DNA of 64,000 nt from Verticiella sediminum (GTDB lineage: Bacteria > Pseudomonadota > Gammaproteobacteria > Burkholderiales > Burkholderiaceae_B), in assembly GCF_007558815.1 (NCBI RefSeq), contig NZ_VLTJ01000008.1:62001-126000 (forward strand), written 5' to 3'. The translations under genes were made by a program, and so were the position numbers. Position 1 is the stretch's first letter, and each line of letters begins with the position of its first letter. The notes beneath the pieces are model-generated. The model was not told the origin of the DNA and searched no databases. It saw nothing but the letters and a program-made list of their open reading frames with translations. Shown piece by piece: positions 46,360 through 57,146 of the stretch.

Positions 46360-47196
46360 TCAGCCGACCCGGCTGCCGAGGAAGTCGCCCAGCGCGGCAT
46401 AGAAGCCGGCCTCGTTGTCCCAGGGAATCATGTGCCCGGCGCCCGGTACGCGCACGTGCCGCGTCTGCGGAGCGAGGCGCTGCCATTCGACGACGTCCTC
46501 GTCGCGCACCACATCGCCGCGTTCGGCGGTCACGAGCAGCATGGGCTGCGCGATGCGCGGCAGGTTCGCGTGGATGTCGTCGCGGCCGAAGTCCTCGAAG
46601 CTCTGCACGATGGCCGGTTCGAAGCAGGTGTGCAGCCATTGCGCCCGCAAGCGGCGCTGCTCTTCGGTCCAGGTCGGGCAGAAGGCGAGCATGTCCTCGG
46701 CGTCCATGCCGCGGGTGGCCTGGCGGATGGAGTCCACGTACCACGGCAGGGCGGCAGGGTAGGGCCGGCGTCCGGGGCCGGACACCGGCGGATCGACCAC
46801 GACGAGGCGGGTCAGGCCCTCGGGCTGCCCGGCGGCGGCGCGCACGGCGATGCGCCCGCCCATCGAGTGCCCGAGCAGGGCGTAGCGCTGCAGGCCCAGG
46901 GCCTGGGCGAGCGCGAGCGCATCGGCGGCCTGCGCGTCCAGCCCGTAGTCCAGGCCGGGGCCGGAGGCCGACAGGCCGCGGCCGCGCACGTCGAGGACGT
47001 AGGTGTCGAACTGCCGCCCGAGGTGCTCGGCGACGAAGCCCCAGGTGACGGCCGGGCTGGTGATGCCGGGGATGAGGATGACGGCGTCGCGCTCGGCGTT
47101 CGCGCCGGCGGCGCCGCCGTAGCGCAGATAGTGCTGGCGGATGCCGTTGGCGTGGACGTGACCGCCGTAGAGGTAGGTGCTGGCGCGTAGATTCAT
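46360..47196 (-). CDS. nicD: N-formylmaleamate deformylase (alpha/beta hydrolase, NicD)
   Basis: 278 aa. Hydrolyses N-formylmaleamate to maleamate and formate. The nucleophile Ser111 is in LLGHSMGGRIAVRA, the acid Asp in LVVVDPPVSGPG, and the His in PGAGHMIPWDNE. YGGHVHANGIRQHYLRYGG is typical of the NicD group. Follows nicE by 73 bases and precedes nicX. Formate released here could feed the formate dehydrogenase encoded 17 kb away, though nothing links the two directly. Confidence 0.92.
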   Translation of the reverse strand: MNLRASTYLYGGHVHANGIRQHYLRYGGAAGANAERDAVILIPGITSPAVTWGFVAEHLGRQFDTYVLDVRGRGLSASGPGLDYGLDAQAADALALAQALGLQRYALLGHSMGGRIAVRAAAGQPEGLTRLVVVDPPVSGPGRRPYPAALPWYVDSIRQATRGMDAEDMLAFCPTWTEEQRRLRAQWLHTCFEPAIVQSFEDFGRDDIHANLPRIAQPMLLVTAERGDVVRDEDVVEWQRLAPQTRHVRVPGAGHMIPWDNEAGFYAALGDFLGSRVG

Positions 47197-47269
47197 GGAA
47201 ATACTCGGTGCGTGGAGTGGCGGCGGGCCGGGAGGGCAACTTGTCTATGCAGGCTGCCCGCCTGCGGCA

Positions 47270-48040
47270 TCAGGCCTGCGGATAAGGGTAGGCGCCCGAG
47301 AGCAGCGCGCCCGCACCCGGCACCACCGGGTCCAGGCCCAGCTCCTTCAGGATGGCGTAGGTGGTGGCGATCGAGGCGGTGAGCACGGGCTTGCCGGTCT
47401 GCGCCTCGACCTGCGCCACTGCGGGCAGCGAAGGCATCTGCACGCAGGCCGAGAGCACGATCACGTCCGCATCGGCGTAGTCCATGCCGGCGACGATGGC
47501 GGGCAGCCTGGCCGGGTCGTGGCGGCCGACCTCCAGGTTGTCGGGAATCTCCAGAGCGCGCCAGTCCACGATCTCGAAGCCTTCGGCGGCAACGTAGTCC
47601 ATGACCAGCCGGGTCAGCGGCACCATGTAGGGCGCGACCAGCGCGATCTTCTTCGCGCCCATCACCTTGAGGGCCTCGACCAGCGCGCCTGCGCTCGTGA
47701 TCACCGGCGCCGAAGCGCCGTTCTCGGCCGTGCGTTCGCTCAGCCGCCGCTGCGAGACGCGGTGATAGCCCTTGCCCATGGCCATGATGGCAACCAGGCA
47801 AGCGTAGCCGAGCACGTCCACACGGGCATCGCTCAGCTCGACCGCGCAGCGGTCGCTCTCGGCGTCCATGGCGGCGAGCTCGTCCTTCTCGACCTTCTTC
47901 ATGCGCATGCGGCTGGAGTGGAACGTGAAGCGATCGTTCGGCCGCAGGATGGAATGGGCCTGCAGCATGGCGGGAACTTCGGTCTCCATGGTGGTGTTCG
48001 AGCTCGGGACGATCTGTCCGATGCGGAATGTCTTGCTCAT
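47270..48040 (-). CDS. nicE: Maleate cis-trans isomerase (NicE)
   Basis: 256 aa Asp/Glu racemase-superfamily isomerase, maleate to fumarate. Catalytic cysteines are Cys81 (GYACLVA) and Cys199 (LSACVQMPSL). IGQIVPSSNTTMETEVPAML is the conserved opening. First gene of the minus nic operon; its start lies 55 bases from the GCGTGTACATT motif proposed as a repressor site. Confidence 0.93.
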   Translation of the reverse strand: MSKTFRIGQIVPSSNTTMETEVPAMLQAHSILRPNDRFTFHSSRMRMKKVEKDELAAMDAESDRCAVELSDARVDVLGYACLVAIMAMGKGYHRVSQRRLSERTAENGASAPVITSAGALVEALKVMGAKKIALVAPYMVPLTRLVMDYVAAEGFEIVDWRALEIPDNLEVGRHDPARLPAIVAGMDYADADVIVLSACVQMPSLPAVAQVEAQTGKPVLTASIATTYAILKELGLDPVVPGAGALLSGAYPYPQA

Positions 48041-48064
48041 TCGGGGGCCTCTCTCGCGCGCTGA

Positions 48065-49525
<1,461 letters not shown>

Positions 49526-49622
49526 CACCGGCGCCGCGCGGGCGCGAGGCCTTTATGCTTTCGCGCTCGATCGAACCACGCTTTGCCATATGCCGAATCG
49601 CCGTTCCGCTCACGAACCGCCC

Positions 49623-50156
49623 ATGGAAAACTCCCTCCATCCAGACTGCGCAGTGCTCGCGCTGCGGGTCAACGGGCGCGCGCATCGGGTGCCCGCCGCG
49701 CCCGATACGCCGCTGCTGCACGTGCTGCGCAACGACCTGGCGCTGAACGGCCCCAAGTTCGGCTGCGGCCTGGGCGAATGCGGCGCGTGCACGGTGCTGA
49801 TCGACGGCGTCGCGGCGCGCTCCTGCGTGATCCCCGTGCGCGCTGCGCGCGGCCGGGAGGTGACCACGCTGGAAGGGCTGGGCACGCGCGCGCAGCCCGG
49901 CGCCACGCAGCAGGCCTTCATCGAATGCCAGGCGGCGCAGTGCGGCTACTGCCTGAACGGCATGATCATGACCGTGGAGGCGCTGCTGCGCCGCAACCCG
50001 CGGCCGACCGAGGACGAGCTGCGCAGCGAGCTGCACCACAACCTGTGCCGTTGCGGTACGCACATCGAAATCCTGCGGGCGGGCTTGCGGGCCGCGCAGC
50101 TACGCGCCGAATGCGGCGCCGCCTGCGTGGGTAAGCCGCACGGGGCGGGACGATGA
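49623..50156 (+). CDS. nicA: 2Fe-2S subunit of nicotinate dehydrogenase (NicA-like)
   Basis: 177 aa. Two 2Fe-2S clusters: plant-type Cys48, 53, 56 and 68 (FGCGLGECGACTVLIDG) and the hydroxylase-type Cys107, 110, 142 and 144 (QCGYCLNG, LCRCGTH). Relays electrons from the molybdenum centre to the cytochrome chain. ATG 49623 is the start just before the ferredoxin domain; ATG 49590 is also in frame. Its stop overlaps the next start (ATGA), so it is coupled to the cytochrome fusion. Confidence 0.9.
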   Translation: MENSLHPDCAVLALRVNGRAHRVPAAPDTPLLHVLRNDLALNGPKFGCGLGECGACTVLIDGVAARSCVIPVRAARGREVTTLEGLGTRAQPGATQQAFIECQAAQCGYCLNGMIMTVEALLRRNPRPTEDELRSELHHNLCRCGTHIEILRAGLRAAQLRAECGAACVGKPHGAGR

Positions 50157-53100
50157 GCGGTATGCCGCCCGGGCCGGCCGAGGCGACACCGGTGTCCAGG
50201 GTCGAGCGCCCCGTGGACTGCCTGCATGGCCTGATGCTGCGGCCGCCGGTGGTCCTGTGGGACGGCGCACGCTATCGCGGCAGCCGTCTGGTTCGTGCGC
50301 CGCTGGCCGACGCGCGCAGCCAGCCGGGCGTCGTCTCGGTGGTGCAGTGCGCCGAGTTTATCGGCGTGGTTGCCGTAGGGGCCTTGTATGCCGGCCAGGC
50401 GCTGGCCAGTCTCGCGCCGGTGTGGCGTGCGCCGGAGGGCGGGGTACACGAGGCACCGGCCGGCACGCCGCCCGCCTCGGCGGGCGTGTCTCACGCCGAT
50501 GCGCCGTCCACCCCGGCGCGCTACGTCTGGCGTACGGCCGGCAGCGACGTGCCCGCGGGCATCGAGGTGGTGGTGTGGTGCGCCGACCATCATGCCGGCG
50601 TCTGGCTGCCGCCTTGTCCGGCACCGGCCCAATGGCTGGTGCGCCGGGAGCTTGCCGCGCTGTTGAGGCTGGCGCCGGACGCGCTCGAGCTGCATGTCCT
50701 CGAGGGTGGGGCCTCGGGCCTGCACCCCCTCAGTCTGATGGATGCGGCTGCGGAGGCCGCCTTGCTGTCGCAGGCGGTCGGCCGTCCGGTCGGTGTGCCA
50801 TGCCGTGGCGAGCATCCGGCGGCGCTGGCCCTGAGCGCGGTGCCGGCCGATGCGTTCGGCGCCGATGCGCCGGCAGAAGACGCGGTTTCGGCGCCGCCAC
50901 CCCGGGCGGGCGCGACGGGGCCCAGGTTGCGCGCGGAATCGCCGTGGGGTGTGCGGCCCAGCCTGGCGCGCCTGCTGAGCGAGCCCGACAGTGCCCACGC
51001 CGTGGCCGGTGCCGGCGTGCAGCCGGCGGGGGCGGTCGCCGCCGGTCGGGGCGCGGTCGCCGGCGCCGCGCACGTCGGTGTCCATGAACTGAACGCCGCC
51101 CAGGTCTTTGCCCAGGAAAGCCTGTGGCACGAGCAGGCGCTGGCCCGCGGCGAGGACCCGCTCGCCTGGCGGGTGCGGCAGATGCCGGACGGGCCGGGAC
51201 GCGTGCTCGCGCAGCAGGTGGTGGAATCGGCTGCGCTCGGTGCGCACGCGCCGCAGCGCGGCCCCGCAAGCGACGGCTTGCTGCATGGGCGGGGCTTGGC
51301 CACTGCCCAGGTGCAATGCACGGACGATGACGGCGGCAGTCGCATGGTCTGGAGCGCCTGGGTCGCGCAGGTGCGCGTGCAGCCGCGCACCGGCGAGGTC
51401 GACGTGACCCGTGTCGTGGCCGGGCAGGACAGCGCGCATCTGCAGGCGGTGCAAGTCGCCAGCACGCATCGGCGGATCGTCCAGGACCCGGCGCTGCTCG
51501 CCAGCGCGCGCGAGCTGCTGGGTGCGCCGGCCGCTTTCGACGATTGGGCCCCTCGCGCCGGCGCGGGGACCACGGACGGTGGTGGTGACAGTGCGCTCGC
51601 GAGGCACACGGGCGCGCTCGCGCCGGCAGCGCAAGGCGCTGTGGCCGAAGGCCGTCTGGCCGTCGACGGCGTGCTCACGCTGCCGGCTGCCGCGGCGATC
51701 GCCAATGCCATCCACGATGCCACCGGGGTGCGCCTGCGCGAGGCGCCGTTCGAGCGCGAGGCATTGCGCCTCGCGCTCTCGGCGGGCGCGGGCGCCGCGC
51801 GCAGGCCGGGCCGGCTGCGCCGCGGCTGGGCCTGGCTGGCGAGCGGCGCGGCGGGCCTGGCGGGGCTGGCGGCGATGGCCTGGCCCGTCAAGCCGGCGCT
51901 GCCGCTGACCGAAGGGCCCGACGTGTCGCTGTATTCCGAGCAAGTCATCGAGCGCGGCCGCCTGGTGGCCGCCGCCGGCGACTGCATCGCGTGCCACACG
52001 GCCCCGGGCGGTGCGCCGAACGCCGGCGGGTTCGCCCTGGAGACGCCGTTCGGCACGATCTACTCCACCAACATCACGCCGGACAACGAGACGGGCATCG
52101 GCCGCTGGTCGTATGCGGCGTTCGAGCGCGCCATGCGCGAGGGCATCCACCAGGACGGACGCCAGCTCTATCCCGCGTTTCCCTATACCGCTTTCGCCAA
52201 ATTGAGCGATGCCGACATGCAGGCGCTCTACGGCTACCTGATGGCGCAGCCGCCGGTGCAGGCCGAGGCGCCCGAGACGCGCCTTGCCTTTCCGTACAGC
52301 CTGCGGCCCGCGATCGCCGGCTGGAACGCCTTGTTCCATGACCCGACACCCTTCACGCCCGACCCCGGGCGCAGCGTCGAGTGGAACCGCGGCGCCTACC
52401 TGGTGCAGGGCGCGGGGCATTGCGCGGCCTGCCATTCCCCGCGCAACAGCCTGGGTGCGGAGAAAACGGGCATTCATTACCTGGCCGGCGGCGCGGCCGA
52501 AGGCTGGCAGGCGCCGGCGCTGAACCGCCTGGCCGACGGCCCGCTGCCATGGACGCGGGAGGAACTCTACCAATACCTGCGTACCGGATACGCCGCGCGT
52601 CACGGCGTCGCCGCGGGGCCGATGGCGCCGGTGATCCACGGCCTGGCCGAGCTGCCGGACAGCGACGTGCGGGCCATCACGACCTACCTGATGGCGCTGC
52701 CGGGCGAGACGGATGCCGGCGGCGTTGCCAGTGCGCAAGCCGGTGCGAAGGCGGCCGCGGCGCCGGCCGGCCCTGCCGGCGCGCCGGCGCAGGCCGACAC
52801 GGCCCGGCTCTTCCCGCAGCACGCGAACGGCGAGCGCATCTACCAGAACGCCTGCGCGGTGTGCCATGAAGCGGGCAGCGGTCCGACCCTGTTCGGCGTC
52901 AAGCCGCTGCTGGGGCTGAACACCAACCTGCACGCGGCGACGCCGGACAACCTGATCCAGGTGATCCTCAACGGGATACAGACGCCGGCGGACGATGCCC
53001 TGGGCTACATGCCGGCCTTTCGCGACAGCCTGGACGACCGGCAGATCGCCGATCTGGTCGGCTACCTGCGCAGCCGCTTCGCGCCCGGGCAGCCGGCCTG

Positions 53101-53185
53101 GCGGGAAGTCGCCGACGCGGCGGGCAGGATGCGCGCCGCCGGCCATACCACTCACGAGCAGGGGGAGGCGCAGCAAGCAGAGTGA
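50153..53185 (+). CDS. Triheme cytochrome c fused to a degenerate molybdopterin-dehydrogenase domain
   Basis: 1010 aa. Residues 1-530 align by pattern with xanthine-dehydrogenase-type molybdopterin subunits (VVWCADHHAGVWLP; RGLATAQVQ; LPAAAAIANAIHDATGV near 510). The cofactor loops and the GxGE catalytic Glu are gone: the region matching GAGESASVPGPAAMAN reads AEGRLAVDGVLTLPAAAAIAN. A membrane anchor follows at about 558-580. Three c-type hemes are attached at Cys611 (CIACH), Cys757 (CAACH) and Cys901 (CAVCH). The layout equals NicB of Pseudomonas (Mo domain plus triheme tail), but the active Mo domain is supplied by the gene at 42160-44436. Likely function is electron transfer from NicA to the respiratory chain. 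Confidence 0.85.
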   Translation: MSGMPPGPAEATPVSRVERPVDCLHGLMLRPPVVLWDGARYRGSRLVRAPLADARSQPGVVSVVQCAEFIGVVAVGALYAGQALASLAPVWRAPEGGVHEAPAGTPPASAGVSHADAPSTPARYVWRTAGSDVPAGIEVVVWCADHHAGVWLPPCPAPAQWLVRRELAALLRLAPDALELHVLEGGASGLHPLSLMDAAAEAALLSQAVGRPVGVPCRGEHPAALALSAVPADAFGADAPAEDAVSAPPPRAGATGPRLRAESPWGVRPSLARLLSEPDSAHAVAGAGVQPAGAVAAGRGAVAGAAHVGVHELNAAQVFAQESLWHEQALARGEDPLAWRVRQMPDGPGRVLAQQVVESAALGAHAPQRGPASDGLLHGRGLATAQVQCTDDDGGSRMVWSAWVAQVRVQPRTGEVDVTRVVAGQDSAHLQAVQVASTHRRIVQDPALLASARELLGAPAAFDDWAPRAGAGTTDGGGDSALARHTGALAPAAQGAVAEGRLAVDGVLTLPAAAAIANAIHDATGVRLREAPFEREALRLALSAGAGAARRPGRLRRGWAWLASGAAGLAGLAAMAWPVKPALPLTEGPDVSLYSEQVIERGRLVAAAGDCIACHTAPGGAPNAGGFALETPFGTIYSTNITPDNETGIGRWSYAAFERAMREGIHQDGRQLYPAFPYTAFAKLSDADMQALYGYLMAQPPVQAEAPETRLAFPYSLRPAIAGWNALFHDPTPFTPDPGRSVEWNRGAYLVQGAGHCAACHSPRNSLGAEKTGIHYLAGGAAEGWQAPALNRLADGPLPWTREELYQYLRTGYAARHGVAAGPMAPVIHGLAELPDSDVRAITTYLMALPGETDAGGVASAQAGAKAAAAPAGPAGAPAQADTARLFPQHANGERIYQNACAVCHEAGSGPTLFGVKPLLGLNTNLHAATPDNLIQVILNGIQTPADDALGYMPAFRDSLDDRQIADLVGYLRSRFAPGQPAWREVADAAGRMRAAGHTTHEQGEAQQAE

Positions 53186-53326
53186 GGTGCCGCGCGCCCG
53201 GCAGGGGCGCGGCGTTGCCGTCGGGGCCCGAAGGAAGGGCAGGCGGGCGGGTTCGATGGGTCCTAGTGCGCGCACCCAAGGGCGCGGTTTGAGCAACATG
53301 GTGATGACCAATCAAGGAGTTTTCAG

Positions 53327-54643
53327 GTGTCGTCCACATTCATCTCGGTAGAAAAGGGCATCCAGACTGCGGGTGTCGGGAAGTTCCAGTACAGGCTGTT
53401 CGTGATCTTCGGCCTGGTCTGGCTGGCCGACGCGATGCAGGTGTTGTCGATCGGCTTCAGTGCGCCATCGATCGCCAAGACCTTCGGCCTGACCATGCCG
53501 CAGGCACTGCAGACGGGAACGCTGTTCTTCGTCGGCATGCTGGTCGGCGCGTTCGCATTCGGCCGGCTGGCCGACCGCATCGGCCGCCGGCCGGTCCTGA
53601 TGATGGCCGTCGTCATCGATGCCTGCGCCGGCGTGGCCTCGGCGTTTGCGCCGGAGTTCGGCTGGCTGCTCTTGCTGCGCTTCCTGACGGGCGTGGGGGT
53701 GGGCGGCACGCTGCCCGTGGACTACACGATGATGGCCGAATTCCTGCCCAGCGACCGGCGCGGCCGCTGGCTGGTGCTGCTCGAATCGTTCTGGGCCGTG
53801 GGCACGATCTGCCTGGCGATCCTCGCGCTCTTCGCGGCTTCCTGGGGCGACGATGCCTGGCGCGTGATCTTCTTCGTGACCGGGCTGCCCGCCTTGATCG
53901 GCGTGGTGCTGCGCTTCTACATTCCGGAATCGCCCCTGTACCTGAACCGCAGCGGCAAGTCGGACCAGGCGCGCTCGGTGCTCGAACGCGTGGCCAAGGT
54001 CAACGGCCGCACGGGCGGCATTCCGCCGCTGCAGCCGGAACCCCACGAGCACAAGTCCATCTTCGCGCTGTTCTCGACCGAGCTGCGCCGCCGCAGCATC
54101 GCGCTGTTCCTCGCCTGGGCGCTGATCTCCATTGCCTACTACGGTGTCTTCGTCTACCTGCCGATCCGGCTGAGCAGCGAAGGCTTCGCCTTCATGCGGG
54201 GCCAGGAATTCCTGGTGATCCTGGCGCTCGTCCAGTTGCCGGGCTTCGCGCTGTCGGCCTACGGGGTCGAGCGCTGGGGCCGCAAGCCCACCCTGATCGG
54301 CTTCCTGTTGCTGAGCGCCGTCGGCTGCATGTTCTACAGCCTGGGCACCTCGCCGGTGGTGGTGATCGGCTCGACGCTGCTCATGAGCTTCTCCCTGCTG
54401 GGCACCTGGGGGGCACTGTACGCCTTCACGCCCGAGGTCTATCCGACCGCGCTGCGCGCCAGCGGCATGGGCACGGCGGGCGCGGTGGCGCGCTTCGGCG
54501 GCCTCTTCGCGCCGGCCATCATCGCGCCGATCATGACCACGCACTTCACGCTGGCGCTGGTGGTGATCTCCAGCATGCTGGTGGCGGGGGCCGTGGCGAT
54601 CTGGGCGGTCGACGTGGAGTCGCGCAACCGGGCCCTCGATTGA
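53327..54643 (+). CDS. MFS transporter (NiaP-like), probable nicotinate uptake
   Basis: 438 aa from GTG 53327 (AAGGAG at good spacing). Twelve membrane spans, sugar-porter subtype: GRLADRIGRRPVLMM, DRRGRWLVLLESFW and PESPLYLNRSG. YRLFVIFGLVWLADAMQVLSIGF is like NiaP niacin carriers. Position in the plus nic operon and next to nicR supports nicotinate or a related pyridine as substrate. An aromatic acid carrier of the same subtype is the alternative. Confidence 0.82.
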   Translation: MSSTFISVEKGIQTAGVGKFQYRLFVIFGLVWLADAMQVLSIGFSAPSIAKTFGLTMPQALQTGTLFFVGMLVGAFAFGRLADRIGRRPVLMMAVVIDACAGVASAFAPEFGWLLLLRFLTGVGVGGTLPVDYTMMAEFLPSDRRGRWLVLLESFWAVGTICLAILALFAASWGDDAWRVIFFVTGLPALIGVVLRFYIPESPLYLNRSGKSDQARSVLERVAKVNGRTGGIPPLQPEPHEHKSIFALFSTELRRRSIALFLAWALISIAYYGVFVYLPIRLSSEGFAFMRGQEFLVILALVQLPGFALSAYGVERWGRKPTLIGFLLLSAVGCMFYSLGTSPVVVIGSTLLMSFSLLGTWGALYAFTPEVYPTALRASGMGTAGAVARFGGLFAPAIIAPIMTTHFTLALVVISSMLVAGAVAIWAVDVESRNRALD

Positions 54644-54718
54644 GGCGGACGCCGCCGCGGCCTGCGGGGCGCGGCGGTGGGCGCTCGCGAGCCGATGCGC
54701 GTGCCGGCCGCCGCTCGT

Positions 54719-55186
54719 TCAGGCGGCCTCGGCGTCCGGGCCGTCGCCTTCCAGCATCTTCTTGAGCAGGAAGTCCAGGGCGAGCCGCTCGGCCGGATTG
54801 AGCCTGCCGTAGGTGCTTTCGGTGATCTGCCGGGCAAACGGCTCCATGCGCCGGACCAGATCCTTGCCCTCGTCGGTCAGGCTGACGACGACCTTGCGTC
54901 TGTCTTGCGCGTCGTGGCCCACGTGCACGAGCTTGCGCTGCCTGAGGCGGTCGACCACGCCGCGGATCGTGGCCTGGTCGATGACGGTGGCCTTCACGAT
55001 GTCGACCAGCGAACTGCCGCTGTGATCGCGCACCGCGCACAGCACCACGAACTGCGCGGCCGTGAGCTGCGAATCCGGGATGTACTGCTGGAAAAGCGAC
55101 GTGTGCCGTTGATAGACCCGCCGCAGCAGATGACCGACCTGCTCGGAGAACAGGTAGCCGTGCTGCGGCGTCGAAGCGTTCTTCAT
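54719..55186 (-). CDS. nicR: MarR-family repressor (NicR/BpsR-like)
   Basis: 155 aa. MarR winged helix with YIPDSQLTAAQFVVLCAVRDHSGSSLVDIVKATVIDQATIRGVVDRLRQRKLVHVGHDAQDRRKVVVSLTDEG in order. NicR/BpsR proteins of this type repress nic genes and respond to 6-hydroxynicotinate. ATG 55186 gives MKNASTPQHGYLFSEQVGHLL. The frame stays open upstream but that stretch overlaps the control region. A GCGTATATCAT motif sits 36 bases before its start, consistent with autorepression. Confidence 0.88.
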   Translation of the reverse strand: MKNASTPQHGYLFSEQVGHLLRRVYQRHTSLFQQYIPDSQLTAAQFVVLCAVRDHSGSSLVDIVKATVIDQATIRGVVDRLRQRKLVHVGHDAQDRRKVVVSLTDEGKDLVRRMEPFARQITESTYGRLNPAERLALDFLLKKMLEGDGPDAEAA

Positions 55187-55221
55187 GGTGGCGTGCGTGG
55201 GCTGATGCGTAACGTAGGCAT

Positions 55222-55232
55222 ATGATATACGC
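55222..55232 (-). promoter_or_regulatory. nic regulatory motif, nicR promoter
   Basis: GCGTATATCAT on the minus strand (part of a 15-base imperfect palindrome GCATATGATATACGC at 55218-55232), 36 bases before the MarR start. Third copy of the GCGTRTAY motif seen before nicE and nicC. Confidence 0.5.
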
Positions 55233-55450
55233 GCCTCGGTTGGCGCCCGGCCTAGTCGGGAGGGCTTGAACACCATCAGGTGGAAAATCGCCAGGAACGC
55301 GCCGAGGACCGAAAAGCCGAGGACGAACTCGGCGCTGGCGGGCGCGGCGGGCGCGGCGGGCCGGCGCGTCGGTCCGGGCGCTATGATCCTGGGTTTGCCC
55401 GCACGGGCCGAGCGTACGGCCGGCCTGTCGCGCGCCGCAGGAGGCCGTTC

Positions 55451-56185
55451 ATGGAATCCGTACCCTTCGATCTGAGTGCCGTGCCGGACCGCGCCGGCAC
55501 GGTGCAGGCGGCTCTGCAGGGCGCCGCCGGGCGCATCGAGCTTTTGGTCGATCGCCCGGTCGGGTCCGCGCGCGGCGTGGCCTTGATCACCCACCCCCAG
55601 CCGGTGCTGGGAGGCAGCCCGCGGCACAAGGTGCCGCACCGCCTGGCGCGCGCAGTCCAGCAATCGGGCTGGATCGCCGTGCGGCCCGCCTTCCGGGGTG
55701 TGGACGGCAGCGAGGGCGTCTACGACGAAGGGCGGGGCGAGACCGAGGACGTGCTGCTGGTGGCGCGCGCCATCCGGGCGCAGGCGGGCCTGCCGCTGGC
55801 CCTGGTCGGTTTCTCCTTCGGAGCCTTCGTCGCCGGCCACGCCAGTGCGGCGCTGGGCGCCGCCGGCGAGCCGGCCGACGTGACCGCGCTGGCCGGCATG
55901 CCGGTGGGCACCGTGCCCGCCGGGCGTTACTACGCCGCGCCCGAACTCGCGCCCGACGCGCTGCTGGTGCACGGTGAACGCGACGAGATGGCGCCGCTGG
56001 CTTCGCTCATGGATTGGGCGCGCGAGCGTACCCATCCGATCGTCGTGATACCGGGCGCCGATCACTTCTTCAGCGGCCGCATCGACCGGTTGGTGCAATG
56101 CGTCACCGACCGGCTGCGCCTGCGGCTCGCGGACTCGCTCAGTCCTCCCCGAGCGCCGCGAAGCGTTCGGCCAGATGGTCGATGA
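55451..56185 (+). CDS. Alpha/beta hydrolase (COG2945 type)
   Basis: 244 aa. ALITHPQPVLGGSPRHKVPHRLARAVQQSGW and RPAFRGVDGSEGVYDEG are the COG2945 blocks. The nucleophile Ser is in LVGFSFGAFVAG, the acid Asp in VHGERDEMAPL, and the His in PGADHFFSGRI. Family function is not settled. AGGAGG precedes ATG 55451. The 3' end overlaps the convergent LysR gene by 47 bases. Confidence 0.85.
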   Translation: MESVPFDLSAVPDRAGTVQAALQGAAGRIELLVDRPVGSARGVALITHPQPVLGGSPRHKVPHRLARAVQQSGWIAVRPAFRGVDGSEGVYDEGRGETEDVLLVARAIRAQAGLPLALVGFSFGAFVAGHASAALGAAGEPADVTALAGMPVGTVPAGRYYAAPELAPDALLVHGERDEMAPLASLMDWARERTHPIVVIPGADHFFSGRIDRLVQCVTDRLRLRLADSLSPPRAPRSVRPDGR

Positions 56186-57044
56186 GTGCGCGCACCGCGG
56201 GCAGTTGGCCCCGTCGCGAAGGAAACACGGCGTGGATGATCTCGCGCCTGGGTGCCCAGCCCGGCAGCGCCTGAACCAGTTCGCCGCGCGCGATCTGCTC
56301 CTGCACCATCATGGTCGGCAGTTGGACCACGCCCACGCCGGCGATGGCCGCGGTGCGCAGCGCGAACATGCCGCGGGTGACGAGCCGGGGCCGATGACGG
56401 ACCGCGGCCCGCGCACCGTCGGGGCCGTACAGGTCCCAGATGTGTTCCTGGCGCGGCTGGCCCAGGTCCATGCTGGGCAGGTCGGCCAGGTCGGCCGGCA
56501 CCGTGCAGACGCGCCCGCGCAGCAGGGTGGGCGAGGCGAGCAGGCACTGGCCCCGGTCGCCCAGCACGCGCATCACCAGGTCGCTGTCTTCGATCGGCGG
56601 CGGGCGCACGCGCATGGCGATGTCGATGTTTTCGGCGATGACGTCCACGCGGCGGTTGGTGTCTTCGAGGTGTACCTCGACCAAGGGGTGGCGCATCATG
56701 AAATCGGCAACCATGGCGGCGACCCGGGTGTCGAGCAGCGCCACCGGGCAGGCCATGCGCACGGTGCCGCGCGGCTGGGCCTGGGTGACGGCCACGGCCT
56801 CCTCGGCGGCGTCGGCCTCGATCAGCATCGCCTTGCAATGCTGGTAGTAGATCTGGCCGATGTCCGTCACCGCGAACTGGCGGGTAGAGCGCTGCAGCAG
56901 GCGCACGCCCAGGCGGGCCTCGAGTTGCGCGATGCGCCGGCTGAGGCGTGACTTGGGCATGCCCGATGCGCGGCCCGCCGCGGCAAAGCCGCCGTGTTCC
57001 ACGACCTGCGCGTAATAGAAGAGATCGTTGAGGTCGTAGGGCAT
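56139..57044 (-). CDS. LysR-family transcriptional regulator
   Basis: 301 aa. Winged helix DLNDLFYYAQVVEHGGFAAAGRASGMPKSRLSRRIAQLEARLGVRLLQRSTR (residues 4-54). Effector domain from about 90 (GTVRMACPVALL). Divergent from the pirin gene with 102 bases between; LysR-pirin divergent pairs are common, so it probably regulates pirin. Confidence 0.92.
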   Translation of the reverse strand: MPYDLNDLFYYAQVVEHGGFAAAGRASGMPKSRLSRRIAQLEARLGVRLLQRSTRQFAVTDIGQIYYQHCKAMLIEADAAEEAVAVTQAQPRGTVRMACPVALLDTRVAAMVADFMMRHPLVEVHLEDTNRRVDVIAENIDIAMRVRPPPIEDSDLVMRVLGDRGQCLLASPTLLRGRVCTVPADLADLPSMDLGQPRQEHIWDLYGPDGARAAVRHRPRLVTRGMFALRTAAIAGVGVVQLPTMMVQEQIARGELVQALPGWAPRREIIHAVFPSRRGQLPAVRALIDHLAERFAALGED

Positions 57045-57146
57045 ATCGTTCTATTCATGGGACGATGTGGCCCATTTTCGCCTCTTTTGATGTGATCGTC
57101 TCGAACCTATTATGGAAACATCCAGGTTTCCTGTGAGGAACATGCC

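Noticed and set aside
49946..53311. 1121-codon minus-strand open frame opposite the cytochrome fusion gene
   Set aside because: Antisense shadow of a high-GC gene: no family motif, Arg/Gly/Ala-rich composition, and it runs opposite three clear CxxCH motifs and a coupled start on the plus strand.
55187..55360. Hydrophobic in-frame stretch upstream of the NicR start
   Set aside because: It reads like a membrane segment and is in frame with the MarR gene, but a MarR protein would not carry it, and the nic motif and promoter lie within it.
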